Source of the DNA: Citrobacter amalonaticus
GTDB lineage: Bacteria; Pseudomonadota; Gammaproteobacteria; Enterobacterales; Enterobacteriaceae
NCBI GenBank assembly: GCA_028994555.1
Contig: JARDVN010000001.1
Location: forward strand, 372,001-436,000
Direction of reading: 5' to 3'
Length of the DNA stretch: 64,000 bases
Position numbers and translations under genes: made by a program. Each line of letters opens with the position of its first letter. The first letter of the stretch is position 1. Shown here one piece after another: positions 17,600 through 28,618 of the stretch. The notes beneath the pieces are model-generated. The model was given only the letters and a program-made list of their open reading frames with translations, was not told the origin of the DNA and made no database searches.

Positions 17600-18952
17600 T
17601 TACTGCCCGGCGATTTTCATCTCCGGCAACAGTACTGAACCACACTGTATATTGCTACGCGTTTCAATATCGTTACCAACTGTCACAATATTGCGCCACA
17701 TCTCTTTTAAGTTTCCGGCGATGGTGATTTCGCTCACAGGGTACTGAATTTCCCCGTTTTCAACCCAGAAACCGGCTGCGCCACGGGAGTAATCCCCGGT
17801 GATACCGCTCACACCCTGGCCCATCAGTTCGGTGACCACCAGCCCGGTGCCCATCTCTTTAAGCAACTGCTCAAAGTTCAGCCCCTGACCGGCAATGCGC
17901 CAGTTATGAATGCCGCCAGCATGACCGGTGCTTTTCAGCCCCAGCTTACGGGCGGAATAGTTGGTCAGCAGCCATTGGGTCAACACGCCATTTTTCACAA
18001 TGTCACGACGTTCCGTGCGCACGCCTTCGCTGTCGAACGGCGAAGAAGCCAGTCCTTTCAGCAGGTGCGGGTGTTCTTCAATGGTCAGCCATTCCGGCAG
18101 AATTTGTTTGCCCAGCGAATCCAGCAGGAATGTCGATTTACGATATACCGAACCGCCCGCAATCGCGCCAACCAGATGACCAAACAGCCCGGTCGCCACT
18201 TCGTTGGCAAAAATCACGGGCGCTTTCATGGTCGAGAGTTTACGCGGCGAGAGGCGGGACAACGTGCGACGAGCGCAGTCTGCGCCCACCCATTCCGGCG
18301 TTTGCAGATCGCCCATCGCACGACCAATGCTGTAGGCGTAATCGCGCTCCATATCGCCGTTTTCTTCGGCAATGACGCAGCTGGAAAGCGAATGGCGGGT
18401 GGAACAATAACCCTGCAACATGCCGTGGCTGTTGCCGAACACTTTGATGCCGTAGTGGCTGTTAAAGCTGCCGCCTTCGGTATTGGTGATGCGCTTATCG
18501 GCCTGCAAAGCGGCCTGCTCAGCCCGCGCCGCCAGTTCGATGGCCTCATCCGGAGAAATCTCAGCCGGGTGAAACAAGTCCAGATCCGGCGCGTCAAAAG
18601 CCAGTAATTCTTTATCGGCCACGCCAGTACACGGATCCGGCGAGGTATAGCGCGCGATATCCAGCGCCGCCTGGACGGTACGGGCAATCGCCTGCGGGCT
18701 TAAATCGGTCGATGAGGCGCTGCCTTTGCGGTTCTGATGGTAAACGGTAATCCCCAGCGCACCATCGCTATTGAATTCGACATTCTCCACTTCACCATAA
18801 CGGGTGCTAACGCTAATGCCGGTCGTTTTGCTTACGGCGACTTCCGCCCCGTCCGATTTGCCTGAGGCTAACTCCAGCGCTGTCGAAACTGCTTCTTCCA
18901 GAATCTTACGCTGCGCTTCAACTTGTGAGATTACTTTCATCGCAAATGCCAT
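17600..18952 (-). CDS. pmbA: metalloprotease subunit PmbA/TldE
   Basis: A 450-residue protein of the same length as E. coli PmbA (TldE). It forms a heterodimeric metalloprotease with TldD, encoded elsewhere, which cleaves unfolded peptides, matures microcin B17 and degrades CcdA. The sequence follows the E. coli protein closely to the C-terminus [10 protein letters not shown]. TldE lacks the zinc ligands, which are in TldD. It is divergent from yjgA with 94 bases between them. Confidence 0.96.
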   Translation of the reverse strand: MAFAMKVISQVEAQRKILEEAVSTALELASGKSDGAEVAVSKTTGISVSTRYGEVENVEFNSDGALGITVYHQNRKGSASSTDLSPQAIARTVQAALDIARYTSPDPCTGVADKELLAFDAPDLDLFHPAEISPDEAIELAARAEQAALQADKRITNTEGGSFNSHYGIKVFGNSHGMLQGYCSTRHSLSSCVIAEENGDMERDYAYSIGRAMGDLQTPEWVGADCARRTLSRLSPRKLSTMKAPVIFANEVATGLFGHLVGAIAGGSVYRKSTFLLDSLGKQILPEWLTIEEHPHLLKGLASSPFDSEGVRTERRDIVKNGVLTQWLLTNYSARKLGLKSTGHAGGIHNWRIAGQGLNFEQLLKEMGTGLVVTELMGQGVSGITGDYSRGAAGFWVENGEIQYPVSEITIAGNLKEMWRNIVTVGNDIETRSNIQCGSVLLPEMKIAGQ

Positions 18953-19046
18953 AATGTAGAGAGAGTTTTTTGAAGTCTAACAGAGAACCGTTTTTCAGTG
19001 CGCATCTTAACTGGTAACATTAGCCTCTTTTTTTAAGGAGCCTGAA

Positions 19047-19598
19047 ATGACAAAGCAGCCCGAAGACTGGCTCGACGACGTTCCCGGTGATGACATCGAA
19101 GACGAAGACGATGAAATTATCTGGGTCAGCAAAAGTGAAATTAAACGCGATGCCGAGGAGCTAAAACGCCTGGGCGCGGAACTGGTGGATCTGGGGAAAA
19201 ACGCGCTGGACAAAATCCCGCTTGATGCAGACCTGCGTGCCGCTATTGAGCTGGCGCAGCGTATCAAGATGGAAGGCCGCCGCCGCCAGTTGCAGCTGAT
19301 TGGTAAAATGCTGCGCCAACGCGAGGTGGATCCCATCCGCCAGGCGCTGGATAAACTGAAAAACCGCCACAACCAACAGGTGGTGTTGTTTCACAAGCTT
19401 GAGCATCTGCGCGATCGTCTGATCGATGAAGGCGATGACGCGGTAGAAGAGGTGCTGAATCTGTGGCCGCACGCCGATCGCCAGCAGTTGCGCTCGCTGA
19501 TCCGCAATGCGAAGAAAGAGAAAGAAGGGAATAAGCCGCCGAAATCGGCACGGCAGATTTTCCAGTATCTGCGTGAACTGGCGGAAAACGAACAGTAA
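19047..19598 (+). CDS. yjgA: ribosome maturation factor DarP (YjgA)
   Basis: A 183-residue DUF615 protein, identical in length to E. coli YjgA. The start is very acidic ([15 protein letters not shown]) and the rest is helical and basic ([19 protein letters not shown], given in part; [17 protein letters not shown]). It associates with late 50S precursors near the peptidyl-transferase centre. The start follows a strong AAGGAG. It is divergent from pmbA. Confidence 0.95.
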   Translation: MTKQPEDWLDDVPGDDIEDEDDEIIWVSKSEIKRDAEELKRLGAELVDLGKNALDKIPLDADLRAAIELAQRIKMEGRRRQLQLIGKMLRQREVDPIRQALDKLKNRHNQQVVLFHKLEHLRDRLIDEGDDAVEEVLNLWPHADRQQLRSLIRNAKKEKEGNKPPKSARQIFQYLRELAENEQ

Positions 19599-19612
19599 TC
19601 CCGTACGCTGGA

Positions 19613-19690
19613 TATGCCGGATGGCGACGTAAAACGTCTTATCCGGCCTACAAGCCCGTAGGCCCGGTAAGCGTCAGCGTCACCGGGCAT
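19613..19690. repeat. REP pair between yjgA and mpl
   Basis: Two REP palindromes (GCCGGATGGCGACG...TTATCCGGCC and GTAGGCCCGGTAAGCG...CACCGGGCA) lie between the convergent ends of yjgA and mpl. Confidence 0.8.
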
Positions 19691-19695
19691 TTTTC

Positions 19696-21075
19696 TTACT
19701 CTTCAGCTTGTGCTTCGGCTTTCTTCGCCAGACCGTCCAGCAGTTTCTGGTGAATTCCACCAAACCCACCGTTACTCATCACCAGAATGTGATCGCCTGG
19801 CTGCGCCGTTTTCACGATCATTTCTGCCAGCGTATCGACATCGCCACTCCAGTGAGCAGGCTGGATGCAGGCTTCCGCCACTTCCGCGACTTGCCACGGA
19901 ATATGCGGCGGCTGCAGCAGATAGACTTCATCCGCACGGCCCAATGACGGTGCCAGATCGTCTTTGCACAGCCCCATCTTCATGGTGTTAGAACGCGGCT
20001 CCAGCACAGCGATGATACGCGCCGTGCCGCCTACTTTGCCGCGAAGCGCTGCAAGCGTCGCCAGAATCGCCGTCGGGTGATGGGCAAAATCGTCATAAAC
20101 CGTGACGCCGTTTGCTTCACCGCGCAGTTCCAGACGGCGACGGGCATTAATGAATGACCCCAACGCCTGAGCGGCATCTGCCGGTTGTACGCCAACGTGA
20201 CGGGCCGCGGCAATGGCCATCAGACCATTGTGCATGTTGTGCTCGCCGACCAGCGACCACTTCACGTCGCCGACCTTTTCCCCGTCCAGCCACACTTCCC
20301 ATTCCGAAGCATCAATATTCAGCTTTTTCGCCTGCCAGTGGCCCTGTTCGCCCACCAGCTCCTGTTCGCTCCAGCAACCCATTGCCAGCGTCTGCTTCAG
20401 GTTGATGTCGTGTTCCGGCCAGATAATACGTCCCTGCCCCGGCACGATGCGGACCAGATGGTGGAACTGCTTTTGGATCGCTTTCAGATCGTCAAAGATA
20501 TCCGCATGATCAAACTCAAGGTTGTTGAGGATCAGCGTGCGCGGGCAGTAGTGTACAAACTTAGAGCGTTTATCGAAGAAGGCGCAATCGTACTCATCCG
20601 CTTCAATCACGAAGAAGTCGCTTTCACCCAGACGCGCAGAAACGTCAAAGTTCCCCGGTACGCCGCCAATCACAAAACCGGGTTTGTAGCCGCAGGCTTC
20701 CAGAATCCAGGTCGCCATGCCAGCCGTCGTGGTTTTACCGTGCGTTCCCGCAACGGCCAGCACCCAACGATCGCGCAGCACAAAGTCATGCAGCCACTGC
20801 GGACCGGACATGAACGGAATGTTCTTCTCCAGCACCGCCTCAACGCACGGATTTCCACGGGTCATGGCATTGCCAATGATCACCAGATCCGGCTGCGGTT
20901 CAAGCTGACTGGGGTCATAACCCTGAATCAAATCAATGCCCTGATTCTCAAGCAAGGTGCTCATCGGCGGATACACATTGGCGTCCGAACCCGTTACTTC
21001 ATGACCGAGCGAGCGTGCCAGCATCGCCAGACCGCCCATGAACGTGCCACAAATTCCCAAAATATGAATGCGCAT
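19696..21075 (-). CDS. mpl: UDP-MurNAc:L-Ala-gamma-D-Glu-meso-DAP ligase Mpl
   Basis: A cytoplasmic Mur-ligase-family enzyme that attaches recycled murein tripeptide to UDP-MurNAc. It has 459 residues. The N-terminal nucleotide fold starts MRIHILGICGTFMGG, the ATP P-loop is AGTHGKTTTAGM, and the C-terminal domain has DDFAHHPTAI and the basic VLEPRSNTMKMG. The C-terminal tail (KKAEAQAEE) is typical. The gene is divergent from fbp. Confidence 0.96.
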   Translation of the reverse strand: MRIHILGICGTFMGGLAMLARSLGHEVTGSDANVYPPMSTLLENQGIDLIQGYDPSQLEPQPDLVIIGNAMTRGNPCVEAVLEKNIPFMSGPQWLHDFVLRDRWVLAVAGTHGKTTTAGMATWILEACGYKPGFVIGGVPGNFDVSARLGESDFFVIEADEYDCAFFDKRSKFVHYCPRTLILNNLEFDHADIFDDLKAIQKQFHHLVRIVPGQGRIIWPEHDINLKQTLAMGCWSEQELVGEQGHWQAKKLNIDASEWEVWLDGEKVGDVKWSLVGEHNMHNGLMAIAAARHVGVQPADAAQALGSFINARRRLELRGEANGVTVYDDFAHHPTAILATLAALRGKVGGTARIIAVLEPRSNTMKMGLCKDDLAPSLGRADEVYLLQPPHIPWQVAEVAEACIQPAHWSGDVDTLAEMIVKTAQPGDHILVMSNGGFGGIHQKLLDGLAKKAEAQAEE

Positions 21076-21250
21076 ACGTCACTATCCTAATTTAACCCAG
21101 GGGGCATTTTACGCATATGTCAGGCAAGTGAGAAACGCATTTCAGGATTATCCGTAGTTTGCTGGCGCGATTCACCTGAGCGCAGCCACTGAAATATTTG
21201 TTAAGATTGTTACGGTCGCTTTACTCCATATTAATTGCAGGGAAAGTGTT

Positions 21251-22249
21251 ATGAAAACGTTAGGTGAATTTATTGTCGAGAAGCAGCACGAGTTCTCTCA
21301 TGCTACAGGTGAGCTCACTGCGTTGTTGTCGGCAATAAAGCTGGGCGCCAAGATCATCCACCGCGATATCAACAAGGCCGGTCTGGTCGATATCCTGGGT
21401 GCCAGCGGTGCTGAGAACGTGCAGGGAGAGGTTCAGCAGAAACTCGACCTGTTTGCGAACGAAAAACTGAAAGCTGCACTCAAGGCGCGCGATATCGTCG
21501 CGGGCATTGCCTCTGAAGAAGAAGATGAAATTGTCGTTTTCGAAGGCTGTGAACACGCGAAGTACGTGGTGCTGATGGATCCACTGGATGGGTCGTCCAA
21601 CATCGATGTTAACGTCTCAGTCGGGACCATCTTCTCTATCTACCGTCGCGTGACGCCGGTTGGCACCCCGGTCACCGAAGAAGATTTCCTGCAACCAGGC
21701 AACAAGCAGGTCGCTGCGGGTTACGTGGTTTACGGCTCCTCCACCATGCTGGTTTACACCACCGGCTGCGGCGTCCACGCCTTTACCTACGATCCGTCGC
21801 TTGGCGTGTTCTGTCTGAGCCAGGAACGTATGCGCTTCCCGGAGAAAGGCAACACCTACTCCATCAACGAAGGCAACTACATCCGCTTCCCGAACGGCGT
21901 GAAGAAGTACATTAAATTCTGCCAGGAAGAGGATAAATCCACCCAGCGCCCGTATACCTCGCGCTACATCGGCTCACTGGTTGCTGACTTCCATCGTAAC
22001 CTGCTGAAAGGCGGGATCTACCTTTACCCAAGCACCGCCAGCCACCCGGAAGGGAAACTGCGTCTGCTGTACGAGTGCAACCCGATGGCGTTCCTTGCGG
22101 AGCAAGCGGGCGGTAAGGCGAGCGATGGTAAAGAGCGCATTCTGGATATCACCCCGGAAAGCCTGCACCAGCGCCGTTCGTTCTTTGTCGGCAACAACCA
22201 TATGGTTGAAGATGTAGAACGCTTTATCCGGGAATTCCCGGACGCGTAA
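21251..22249 (+). CDS. fbp: fructose-1,6-bisphosphatase class 1
   Basis: A gluconeogenic enzyme of 332 residues that removes the 1-phosphate of fructose 1,6-bisphosphate. The metal-binding motif [12 protein letters not shown] and the SEEED region are present, with the catalytic loop intact. The ATG at 21251 has a GGGAAAG ribosome site. A REP pair follows at 22257-22304. Confidence 0.97.
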   Translation: MKTLGEFIVEKQHEFSHATGELTALLSAIKLGAKIIHRDINKAGLVDILGASGAENVQGEVQQKLDLFANEKLKAALKARDIVAGIASEEEDEIVVFEGCEHAKYVVLMDPLDGSSNIDVNVSVGTIFSIYRRVTPVGTPVTEEDFLQPGNKQVAAGYVVYGSSTMLVYTTGCGVHAFTYDPSLGVFCLSQERMRFPEKGNTYSINEGNYIRFPNGVKKYIKFCQEEDKSTQRPYTSRYIGSLVADFHRNLLKGGIYLYPSTASHPEGKLRLLYECNPMAFLAEQAGGKASDGKERILDITPESLHQRRSFFVGNNHMVEDVERFIREFPDA

Positions 22250-22256
22250 TTTCCCC

Positions 22257-22304
22257 GCTAACGCTTATCCGGCCTACAATCGCTGCGTAGGCCGGATAAA
22301 ACAT
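22257..22304. repeat. REP pair after fbp
   Basis: Inverted REP core (CGCTTATCCGGCCTACAA ... GTAGGCCGGATAAAA) between the convergent fbp and chemoreceptor genes; it could also end transcription from either side. Confidence 0.8.
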
Positions 22305-22316
22305 CAGTATTTCACA

Positions 22317-23430
22317 TCAGGCCGACTGCAATTTAAACGACGCCATCGCTTCAATCAGCGCGTGGGACTGTTCTTCCAGCGAACGGGTCGCTGCAGAAGA
22401 TTGTTGCACTAACGCCGCGTTCTGCTGCGCCGTTTCATCCATCTGACTCACCGCGATATTGACCTGCTCTATGCCGCGACTCTGCTCCTGCGACGCGCTG
22501 GCGATCTCGCGCATCAGCTTCGTCATCCGCATCACTTCGCTGGCGATTTCATCCATCGTTTCGCCCGCCTGCATCGCCAGATCGCTGCCCTCACCTACCT
22601 GCGACTGCGAGTCGCCAATCAGCGTACGGATCTCTTTTGCCGCTTCCGCGCTGCGGCTCGCCAGGTTACGCACCTCCCCCCGCCACAACGGCAAATCCAC
22701 GCCCCTGCTCTCCCGCCCGTGCGGCTTCAACAGAGGCGTTCAGCGCCAGAATATTGGTCTGGAACGCAATGCCGTCGATCACGCCAAGAATGTCGGCAAT
22801 ACGGTTGGAACTGCCAGAAATGTCGCGCATTTTTTCAATGACATAGCAAACCATTTCACTGCCGCGATCGGCAGTATCAGAAACCGATTTCGCCAGTTGA
22901 TGCGCCTGATCGGCGTTTTCCGCATTCTGTTTCACCGTTGCCGTCAGTTCTTCCATACTGGCAGCAGTCTGTTCCAGCGAGGTGGCGGTTGATTCAGTAC
23001 GCGTCGCCAGATGAATGTTGCCTGCCGTCAGTTCACGACTGCCGGTGTCTATCTGTGAACTGGCGTCGCGGACGCGTTTGACGGACTCGCTCAGCGCCAC
23101 GCGCATCCCTTCGAGCGCAGCCTGCAGGCGATTGAACTCGGCGCTGGCATAGCGGCTTTGTGCCGCCGACAAATCCCCCGTCGCCAGGCGTTCGAGCTGT
23201 TCAACAACATTATCGAGCGGTTTCAGGAGCTTATTACGCAATAACAGCCAGACCACCGCCAGCAGAGCGATGGCCGTCAGCGTCGTGGCGGTCATCACCC
23301 CGTAATAGATCCATGAGGTGATGATTCGCGTGGAAGCGTAAATCCCCATGCCGCCGGTTAACAGCAGTAGCAAGGTAATCAGCGACAATAAAACCAGGAG
23401 AGTCTTTCGTAGGGAGAGAGATGTTGGCAT
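22317..23430 (-). CDS. methyl-accepting chemotaxis protein without a periplasmic domain (frameshifted as read)
   Basis: An extra C at 22676-22681 breaks the frame; correction gives 370 residues. A short N-terminus leads to membrane segment 1 (about residues 10-30), then only about a dozen residues, then segment 2 (about 43-66). A HAMP-like linker ([19 protein letters not shown]) and the cytoplasmic signalling domain with the conserved hairpin tip ([39 protein letters not shown], given in name only) follow. The C-terminus FKLQSA lacks the CheR/CheB-tethering NWETF. There is no room for a ligand-binding domain. E. coli has no gene here. It is encoded just beyond the YtfQRT-YjfF sugar transporter on the same strand. 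Confidence 0.85.
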
Positions 23431-23511
23431 TGTTATTTTCCGGTTGAAGGATATACAGAAACTATCGACAACAACCGGAAAAAGTTTAGGTGTTTAACTA
23501 AAATCCGCGTC

Positions 23512-24514
23512 TCACTTCGGCGTCGTTGCCGGGCCGACTCGCGTGACTGGCGAACTCTGACGATTTTCCCACAGCACCGTCAGACCACGCTGCAACGCAA
23601 TGAAAACAAATAACAAAACGCCAATGGCAATTTTCGTCCACCACGAACTGAGCGTACCGTCAAAGTTAATGTAGGTCTGAATCAGCCCCTGGATCGCCAC
23701 GCCAAACAGCGTTCCAAGAACTGTACCAACCCCACCGCTGAGCAACGTACCGCCAATCACCACTGAAGCGATGGCGTCCAGCTCTACGCCCACTCCGGCC
23801 AACGCATAACCGGCCTGGGTGTAGACAGAGAAGACAATCCCGGCGAGCGTCGCCAGCCCGGTCGACAGCATATAAATGCGGATCGTCGTGCTGCGGGTGG
23901 AAATCCCCATCAGGTTCGCCGACGTCGCATTCCCGCCAATGGCATACACCTGATTACCAAACCGGGTGCGATGCGCGAGGAAAATCCCAATAACCACCAC
24001 CGCCAGCATCAACAATCCCATCGCGCTCAGACGTCCGCCGCCGGGGATTTTCCACGCCAGGCTGGAGAGCGTGTCGTAAATGGGATGGTTAATCGGGATC
24101 GACTCTTCCGATACCAGGTAACTGACCCCGCGCAGAAAAAACATCCCCGCAAGCGTGATAATAAAGGCCGGGATCTTCAGCGCATCGATCAGCAACCCCA
24201 TGAACGCGCCAAACGCGCAGCCCATCGCCAGCACCAGCGGAAACGCCAGCAGCGGCGAAATCCCCCCAATAGCCAATTGCTTTGGCGAGGAATACCCCGG
24301 TAAAGGCGATCACCGAGCCCACGGAGAGATCGATCCCGCCGGAGAGGATCACAAAGGTCATCCCCACGGCAATGATCCCCAGGAAGGCGTTATCGGTCAG
24401 AATGTTGCAGATCACGCGCGTGGAGGCAAAGCCGGGAAACTGCGTCAGACAGTAGAGATAACCCAGCACGAAAACCCCGAGGGTGATCATTAACGGTAAA
24501 TTACGTTTTATCAC
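23512..24514 (-). CDS. yjfF: galactofuranose ABC transporter permease YjfF (frameshifted as read)
   Basis: An extra C at 24262-24267 splits the gene; correction gives 333 residues, close to E. coli YjfF. It is a multi-span permease of the ribose/galactose family with the motifs AVGMTFVILSGGIDLSVGS and GGTLLSGGVGTVLGT. The GTG at 24514 gives the family N-terminus MIKRNLPLMI and overlaps the end of ytfT by 14 bases; GTG 24520 is an alternative. With YtfT it forms the membrane channel for galactofuranose. Confidence 0.93.
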
Positions 24515-25526
24515 GACCACGCACTCCTTTTAGCAGACTGATAAAGCGCTGTGACTGCACAATCAGTACGCACAGCACCACGATGGCTTTGACCACCTGG
24601 TTCATCTCCGGCGGGAAGCCGGAAAGCAGGATCCCGGTGTTCATCCCCTGAATAATCAGCGCGCCCACCACCGACAACAGCAGATTAAAGCGCCCGCCCA
24701 TCAGAGATCCGCCGCCGATCACCACCGCCAGAATAGCGTCCAGCTCCAGCCACAATCCGGCGTTGTTGGCATCGGCGCCGCGAATATCCGCCGTGACGAT
24801 AATCCCGGCAATCGCCGCGCACAGCCCGCTCAACACATAGGTGAGCATAACGATGACTCGTGTGTTCACCCCGGCATTTTTCGCCGCCCGGATGTTAATC
24901 CCCACGGCTTCAATAAACATCCCGAGCGCCGTTCGCCGGGTCAACAGCCAGAACAGCAGCAGCGTGATCAGCGCGATAATTACCGGCGTCGGAAACAGCA
25001 GCAGCGAGCCGCTGCCGAACCAGGAGAGCGTGGGCGAGTTAAAGGTGACGATTTGCCCGGAGGTGATCAGTTGCGCCACCCCGCGTCCCGCGACCATCAG
25101 GATCAGCGTGGCGACAAACGGCTGAATTTTGAGGATCGCCACCAGTATGCCGTTCCATAATCCAGCCAGAACACCGGTGCCTAACGCGGCGAGCAGTACC
25201 ACCGGCAGACTGTGTCCGGCGACGGTCATCGCGGCGGTCGTGGCTCCGGCAATCGCCATCACTGCGCCAACAGAAAGGTCAATGCCGCCGGTGGCAATCA
25301 CCAGCGTCATCCCGATAGCCAGCAGCGCGACGGGAGCGGCGCGATTAAGAATATCGATTGGGCTGCCGAACAGACGCCCGTCCTGCAACACAATCTGGTA
25401 AAAGTGCGGGGCAACGAGGCTGTCCACCAGCAGTACCAGCAGCAGCGCAATCAGCTGCGGCATGCCGGTCGGCCAGCGAAAGCGTCGCTTCGGCGGCGTG
25501 GTTTGCGGGAGAGATTGAGGCATCAC
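24501..25526 (-). CDS. ytfT: galactofuranose ABC transporter permease YtfT
   Basis: A 341-residue inner-membrane permease matching E. coli YtfT. It carries the family motifs AIGMTLVIATGGIDLSVGAVMA and AVVIGGGSLMGGRFN, about nine hydrophobic segments and a basic C-terminus GVRGRDKT. It lies between the ATPase gene ytfR (10 bases) and yjfF (overlapping). Confidence 0.95.
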   Translation of the reverse strand: MMPQSLPQTTPPKRRFRWPTGMPQLIALLLVLLVDSLVAPHFYQIVLQDGRLFGSPIDILNRAAPVALLAIGMTLVIATGGIDLSVGAVMAIAGATTAAMTVAGHSLPVVLLAALGTGVLAGLWNGILVAILKIQPFVATLILMVAGRGVAQLITSGQIVTFNSPTLSWFGSGSLLLFPTPVIIALITLLLFWLLTRRTALGMFIEAVGINIRAAKNAGVNTRVIVMLTYVLSGLCAAIAGIIVTADIRGADANNAGLWLELDAILAVVIGGGSLMGGRFNLLLSVVGALIIQGMNTGILLSGFPPEMNQVVKAIVVLCVLIVQSQRFISLLKGVRGRDKT

Positions 25527-25536
25527 AAGAGTCTCC

Positions 25537-27040
25537 TTACGCCGCGATGGCGTTCATGATCGCCGGAACGGACAGTTCAGCCAGCGGGATCTCCGCCACC
25601 TGTTTGCGATCGCGCATGATGATCACCCTGTCCGCATACCCCACCAGTTCCTCCAGCTCCGAGGAGATCACCAGTAGCGCCAGACCATCGGCGCACAGCG
25701 TTTCGATCAGGCGGATGATCTCGGCATGCGCGCCTACGTCGATCCCACGCGTTGGCTCATCGAGGATCAGAAACTGTGGTTTGGTGAGCAACCAGCGCGA
25801 CAGCAGCACTTTTTGCTGATTGCCGCCGGAGAGAAATTCGATCGGCTGCTCTGCGCTGGGGGGTGCGAATGCCAAGCTGGCGGATAAAGCGCTCGGCAAT
25901 GTCGTTTTGCTCTTTGCGCGCAATCGGCCGCAGCCAGCCGCGCTGGGCCTGTAATGCCAGGATAATGTTTTCGCGCACCGAGGCGGCAGCGATAATACCG
26001 TCCGTTTTTCTGTCCTCCGGACAGAAGCCGATGCCAAGGCATGACGCCTGATGAGGGGATCGCAGCGTCTGCGGTTTGCCTTTGATCAGCGCGCTGCCGC
26101 TGTCCGCCGGCTTGATACCGAAAATCACTTCAGCCGTTTCGGTGCGTCCGGATCCAAGCAGTCCCGCCAGACCGACGATCTCACCAGGTCGGACTTCAAG
26201 ATCGAACGGGGCGATCGTTCCCTTCTTGCCAAAGTTTTTAAAGGCCGCGACGGGTTTGTCGCTCAGCAGGGTTCGTCCCGCGCGCTGTAGTGCATGGGTA
26301 TCCAGCTCGCGTCCCAGCATCATTTTGACCAGTTCAATCTGCGGCAGCTCGCGGGTTTCCCGGCAGCCGACAAAACTGCCGTTACGCAGGACGGTGATCC
26401 GATCGCTGACCTGATAGACCTGATCGAGGAAATGGGTGACGAAGATCAGACTCACGCCGCGATCGCGCAGATGGCGCATCAGGCCGAACAGCATCTCCAC
26501 TTCTTGCGTATCGAGACTGGCGGTGGGTTCATCAAGGATCAACACCTTCGCCGAAAGATCGATCGCCCGACAGATCGCCACGATCTGCTGCATCGCCACG
26601 GAAAAGCGGTTCAGCGGTTCACGCACGTCGAGAGAAAAGCCATAAGACGCCATCAGCGCCGTGGCGCGCTTTTCCATCTCTTTGCGCCGTAGCAGGCCAA
26701 ATCGACGCGGTTCACGACCAATAAACAGGTTATCCGCCACCGACATATTCGGTAGCAGGTTCACTTCCTGATAGACCGTGCCAATGCCCAGCTGTTGGGC
26801 ATGTGCGGTATTTCTGGGGGAGATGGCACTGCCTTCCAGCCAGATAGTCCCGCGATCGGCATGATAGACGCCGGTTAGCGCTTTGATGAGCGTGGATTTT
26901 CCGGCGCCGTTTTCACCGAGCAGCGCCATAATTTCGCCGCGACGCAGACTGAAATCGACGTTATCCAGCGCTTTGACGCCAGGAAAGAATTTACTTAATC
27001 CCTCTGTACGGAGGATCTCCTGGTGTTGTTCCGCGATCAT
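25537..27040 (-). CDS. ytfR: galactofuranose ABC transporter ATPase YtfR (frameshifted as read)
   Basis: An extra G at 25858-25863 breaks the frame; correction gives 500 residues, exactly the E. coli length. The ATPase is duplicated: Walker [10 protein letters not shown] in the first half, a degenerate GLLGSGRTE in the second, and ABC signatures in both halves, including [11 protein letters not shown] with Walker B LILDEP. ATG 27040 behind GGAGGG gives [10 protein letters not shown]; longer starts are rejected. It powers YtfT-YjfF import. A BIME array separates it from ytfQ. Confidence 0.94.
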
Positions 27041-27078
27041 AATTGCCCTCCGCGACAAGAGTGTGGCTCTGGAGGCCC

Positions 27079-27580
27079 GTAGGCCGGATAAGGCGGTTAC
27101 GCCGTCATCCGGCAGAACATTTGCCTGATGGCGCTGCGCTTATCAGGCCTACGGTGCGAGTCTGTAGGCCGGATAAGACGCTGTGCGTCGCCATCCGACA
27201 CCCCAACGCCTGATGGCGCTACGCTTATCAGGCCTACAGTGCGAGTTTGTAGGCCGGATAAGACGCTCTGCGTCGCCATCCGGCACCCCAACGCCTGATG
27301 GCGCTGCGCTTATCAGGCCTACGGTGCGAGTCTGTAGGCCGGATAAGACGCTCTGCGTCGCCATCCGGCACCCCAACGCCTGATGGCGCTACGCTTATCA
27401 GGCCTACGGTGCGAGTTTGTAGGCCGGATAAGGCGGTTACGCCGTCATCCGGCACCCCAACGCCTGATGGCGCTGCACTTATCAGGCCTACGGTGCGAGT
27501 TTGTAGGCCGGATAAGACGCTCTGCGTCGCCATCCGGCACCCCAACGCCTGATGGCGCTTCGCTTATCAGGCCTACAGAG
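27079..27580. repeat. tandem BIME array, ~85-bp period
   Basis: The 540-base gap between ytfQ and ytfR is filled by alternating REP palindromes. The unit starting GCCTGATGGCGCT recurs at 27123, 27208, 27293, 27378, 27462 and 27547, a period of 84-85 bases. Each copy is followed by a facing GTAGGCCGGATAAG...CATCCGGC element, and a leading half copy lies at 27079. Units differ by a few bases. This is a BIME-2-like array inside an operon. It probably protects upstream ytfQ mRNA and lowers ytfRT-yjfF expression. Confidence 0.92.
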
Positions 27581-27589
27581 AATCTGAAC

Positions 27590-28546
27590 TTAGTAGCCCA
27601 TGTTTTTCTTCTTCTCTAACTCTTCTTTCGCGGTATCCGGCAGATACAGCGTGGACTTGGTGATCGTGACCTTCTCAGGCATCGTGCCGTCTTTCTTGAA
27701 TTTCTCGAGCGCGTCGAAGGCCGGGCCTGCCATATTCGGCGTCAGTTCCACGCTGGCATTCGCTTCACCGTCGATCATCGCTTTATAAATATCCGGTACG
27801 CCGTCAATAGAACCGGTCAGAATATCTTTGCCCGGTTTCAGCCCCGCTTCTTTGATCGCCTGGATAGCGCCGATCACCATGTCATCGTTATGGGCGTAAA
27901 CCATGCAGATGTTCTTGCCGTTGTTCTCGGCTTTGATAAAGCTCTCCATCACTTCTTTCCCCTTACTGCGGGTGAAGTCACCGGACTGAGAGCGGATGAT
28001 TTTGATGTTTGGCGCTTTGGCGATGGCTTCAGCAAACCCTTTCTTCCGGTCAATCGCCACGCTGGCGCCGACGGTGCCCTGCAGCTCAACCACATTACAC
28101 GGCTTACCGTTCACCTCTTTGATCAGCCAGTCGCCGATCAATTGACCCTCCAGCACGTTGTTAGCGGTGACGGTGGTCATATAGAGAGATTTGTCTTTGA
28201 CATCGATGGAACGATCGAGCAAGAAGACCGGGATCTCGGCATCTTTCGCTTCCTTCAGCACTGGCTCCCATCCTGTTGCCACCACGGGCGCAATAAAGAT
28301 GGCATCAACGCCCTGTGCCACAAACGAACGCACGGCTTTAATCTGGTTTTCTTGTTTTTGCTGACCGTCAGCGATTTTCAGCGTGATGCCGCGCTTCTCG
28401 GCCTCGCTTTTCGCCACGTTGGTCTCTGCGGCGCGCCAGCCGGATTCAGAGCCGACCTGCGAAAATCCTACGGTTAATGGGGCGGCCAGGGCCATAGACG
28501 ACATGGCTGCCGAAACTGCTGTGACTAAAAGTAAGCGCTTCCACAT
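27590..28546 (-). CDS. ytfQ: galactofuranose-binding periplasmic protein YtfQ
   Basis: A 318-residue type I periplasmic binding protein with a signal peptide ending SSMALA-APLTVGFSQ. Sugar-binding features include SESGWRAAET, LLDRSID and GSIDGVPDIYKA. It captures galactofuranose for YtfR-YtfT-YjfF. It is the first gene of the operon, and its message is likely more stable than the distal part because of the BIME array behind it. A candidate GalR-type operator lies upstream. Confidence 0.96.
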   Translation of the reverse strand: MWKRLLLVTAVSAAMSSMALAAPLTVGFSQVGSESGWRAAETNVAKSEAEKRGITLKIADGQQKQENQIKAVRSFVAQGVDAIFIAPVVATGWEPVLKEAKDAEIPVFLLDRSIDVKDKSLYMTTVTANNVLEGQLIGDWLIKEVNGKPCNVVELQGTVGASVAIDRKKGFAEAIAKAPNIKIIRSQSGDFTRSKGKEVMESFIKAENNGKNICMVYAHNDDMVIGAIQAIKEAGLKPGKDILTGSIDGVPDIYKAMIDGEANASVELTPNMAGPAFDALEKFKKDGTMPEKVTITKSTLYLPDTAKEELEKKKNMGY

Positions 28547-28618
28547 AACTGTGTCCTCGTAGGGTAGGTTTATTGTTGGTTAAGAAACAGTCGCGAAAAA
28601 AACTATAGACAATCGAAC

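Noticed and set aside
20185..21090. 301-codon open frame antisense to mpl
   Set aside because: Shadow of mpl by codon bias; low-complexity His/Arg-rich translation with no domain.
27079..27580. Regular 85-bp repeats suggesting a CRISPR array
   Set aside because: The repeats are palindromic REP sequences with no unique spacers and no cas genes nearby; they form a BIME array.
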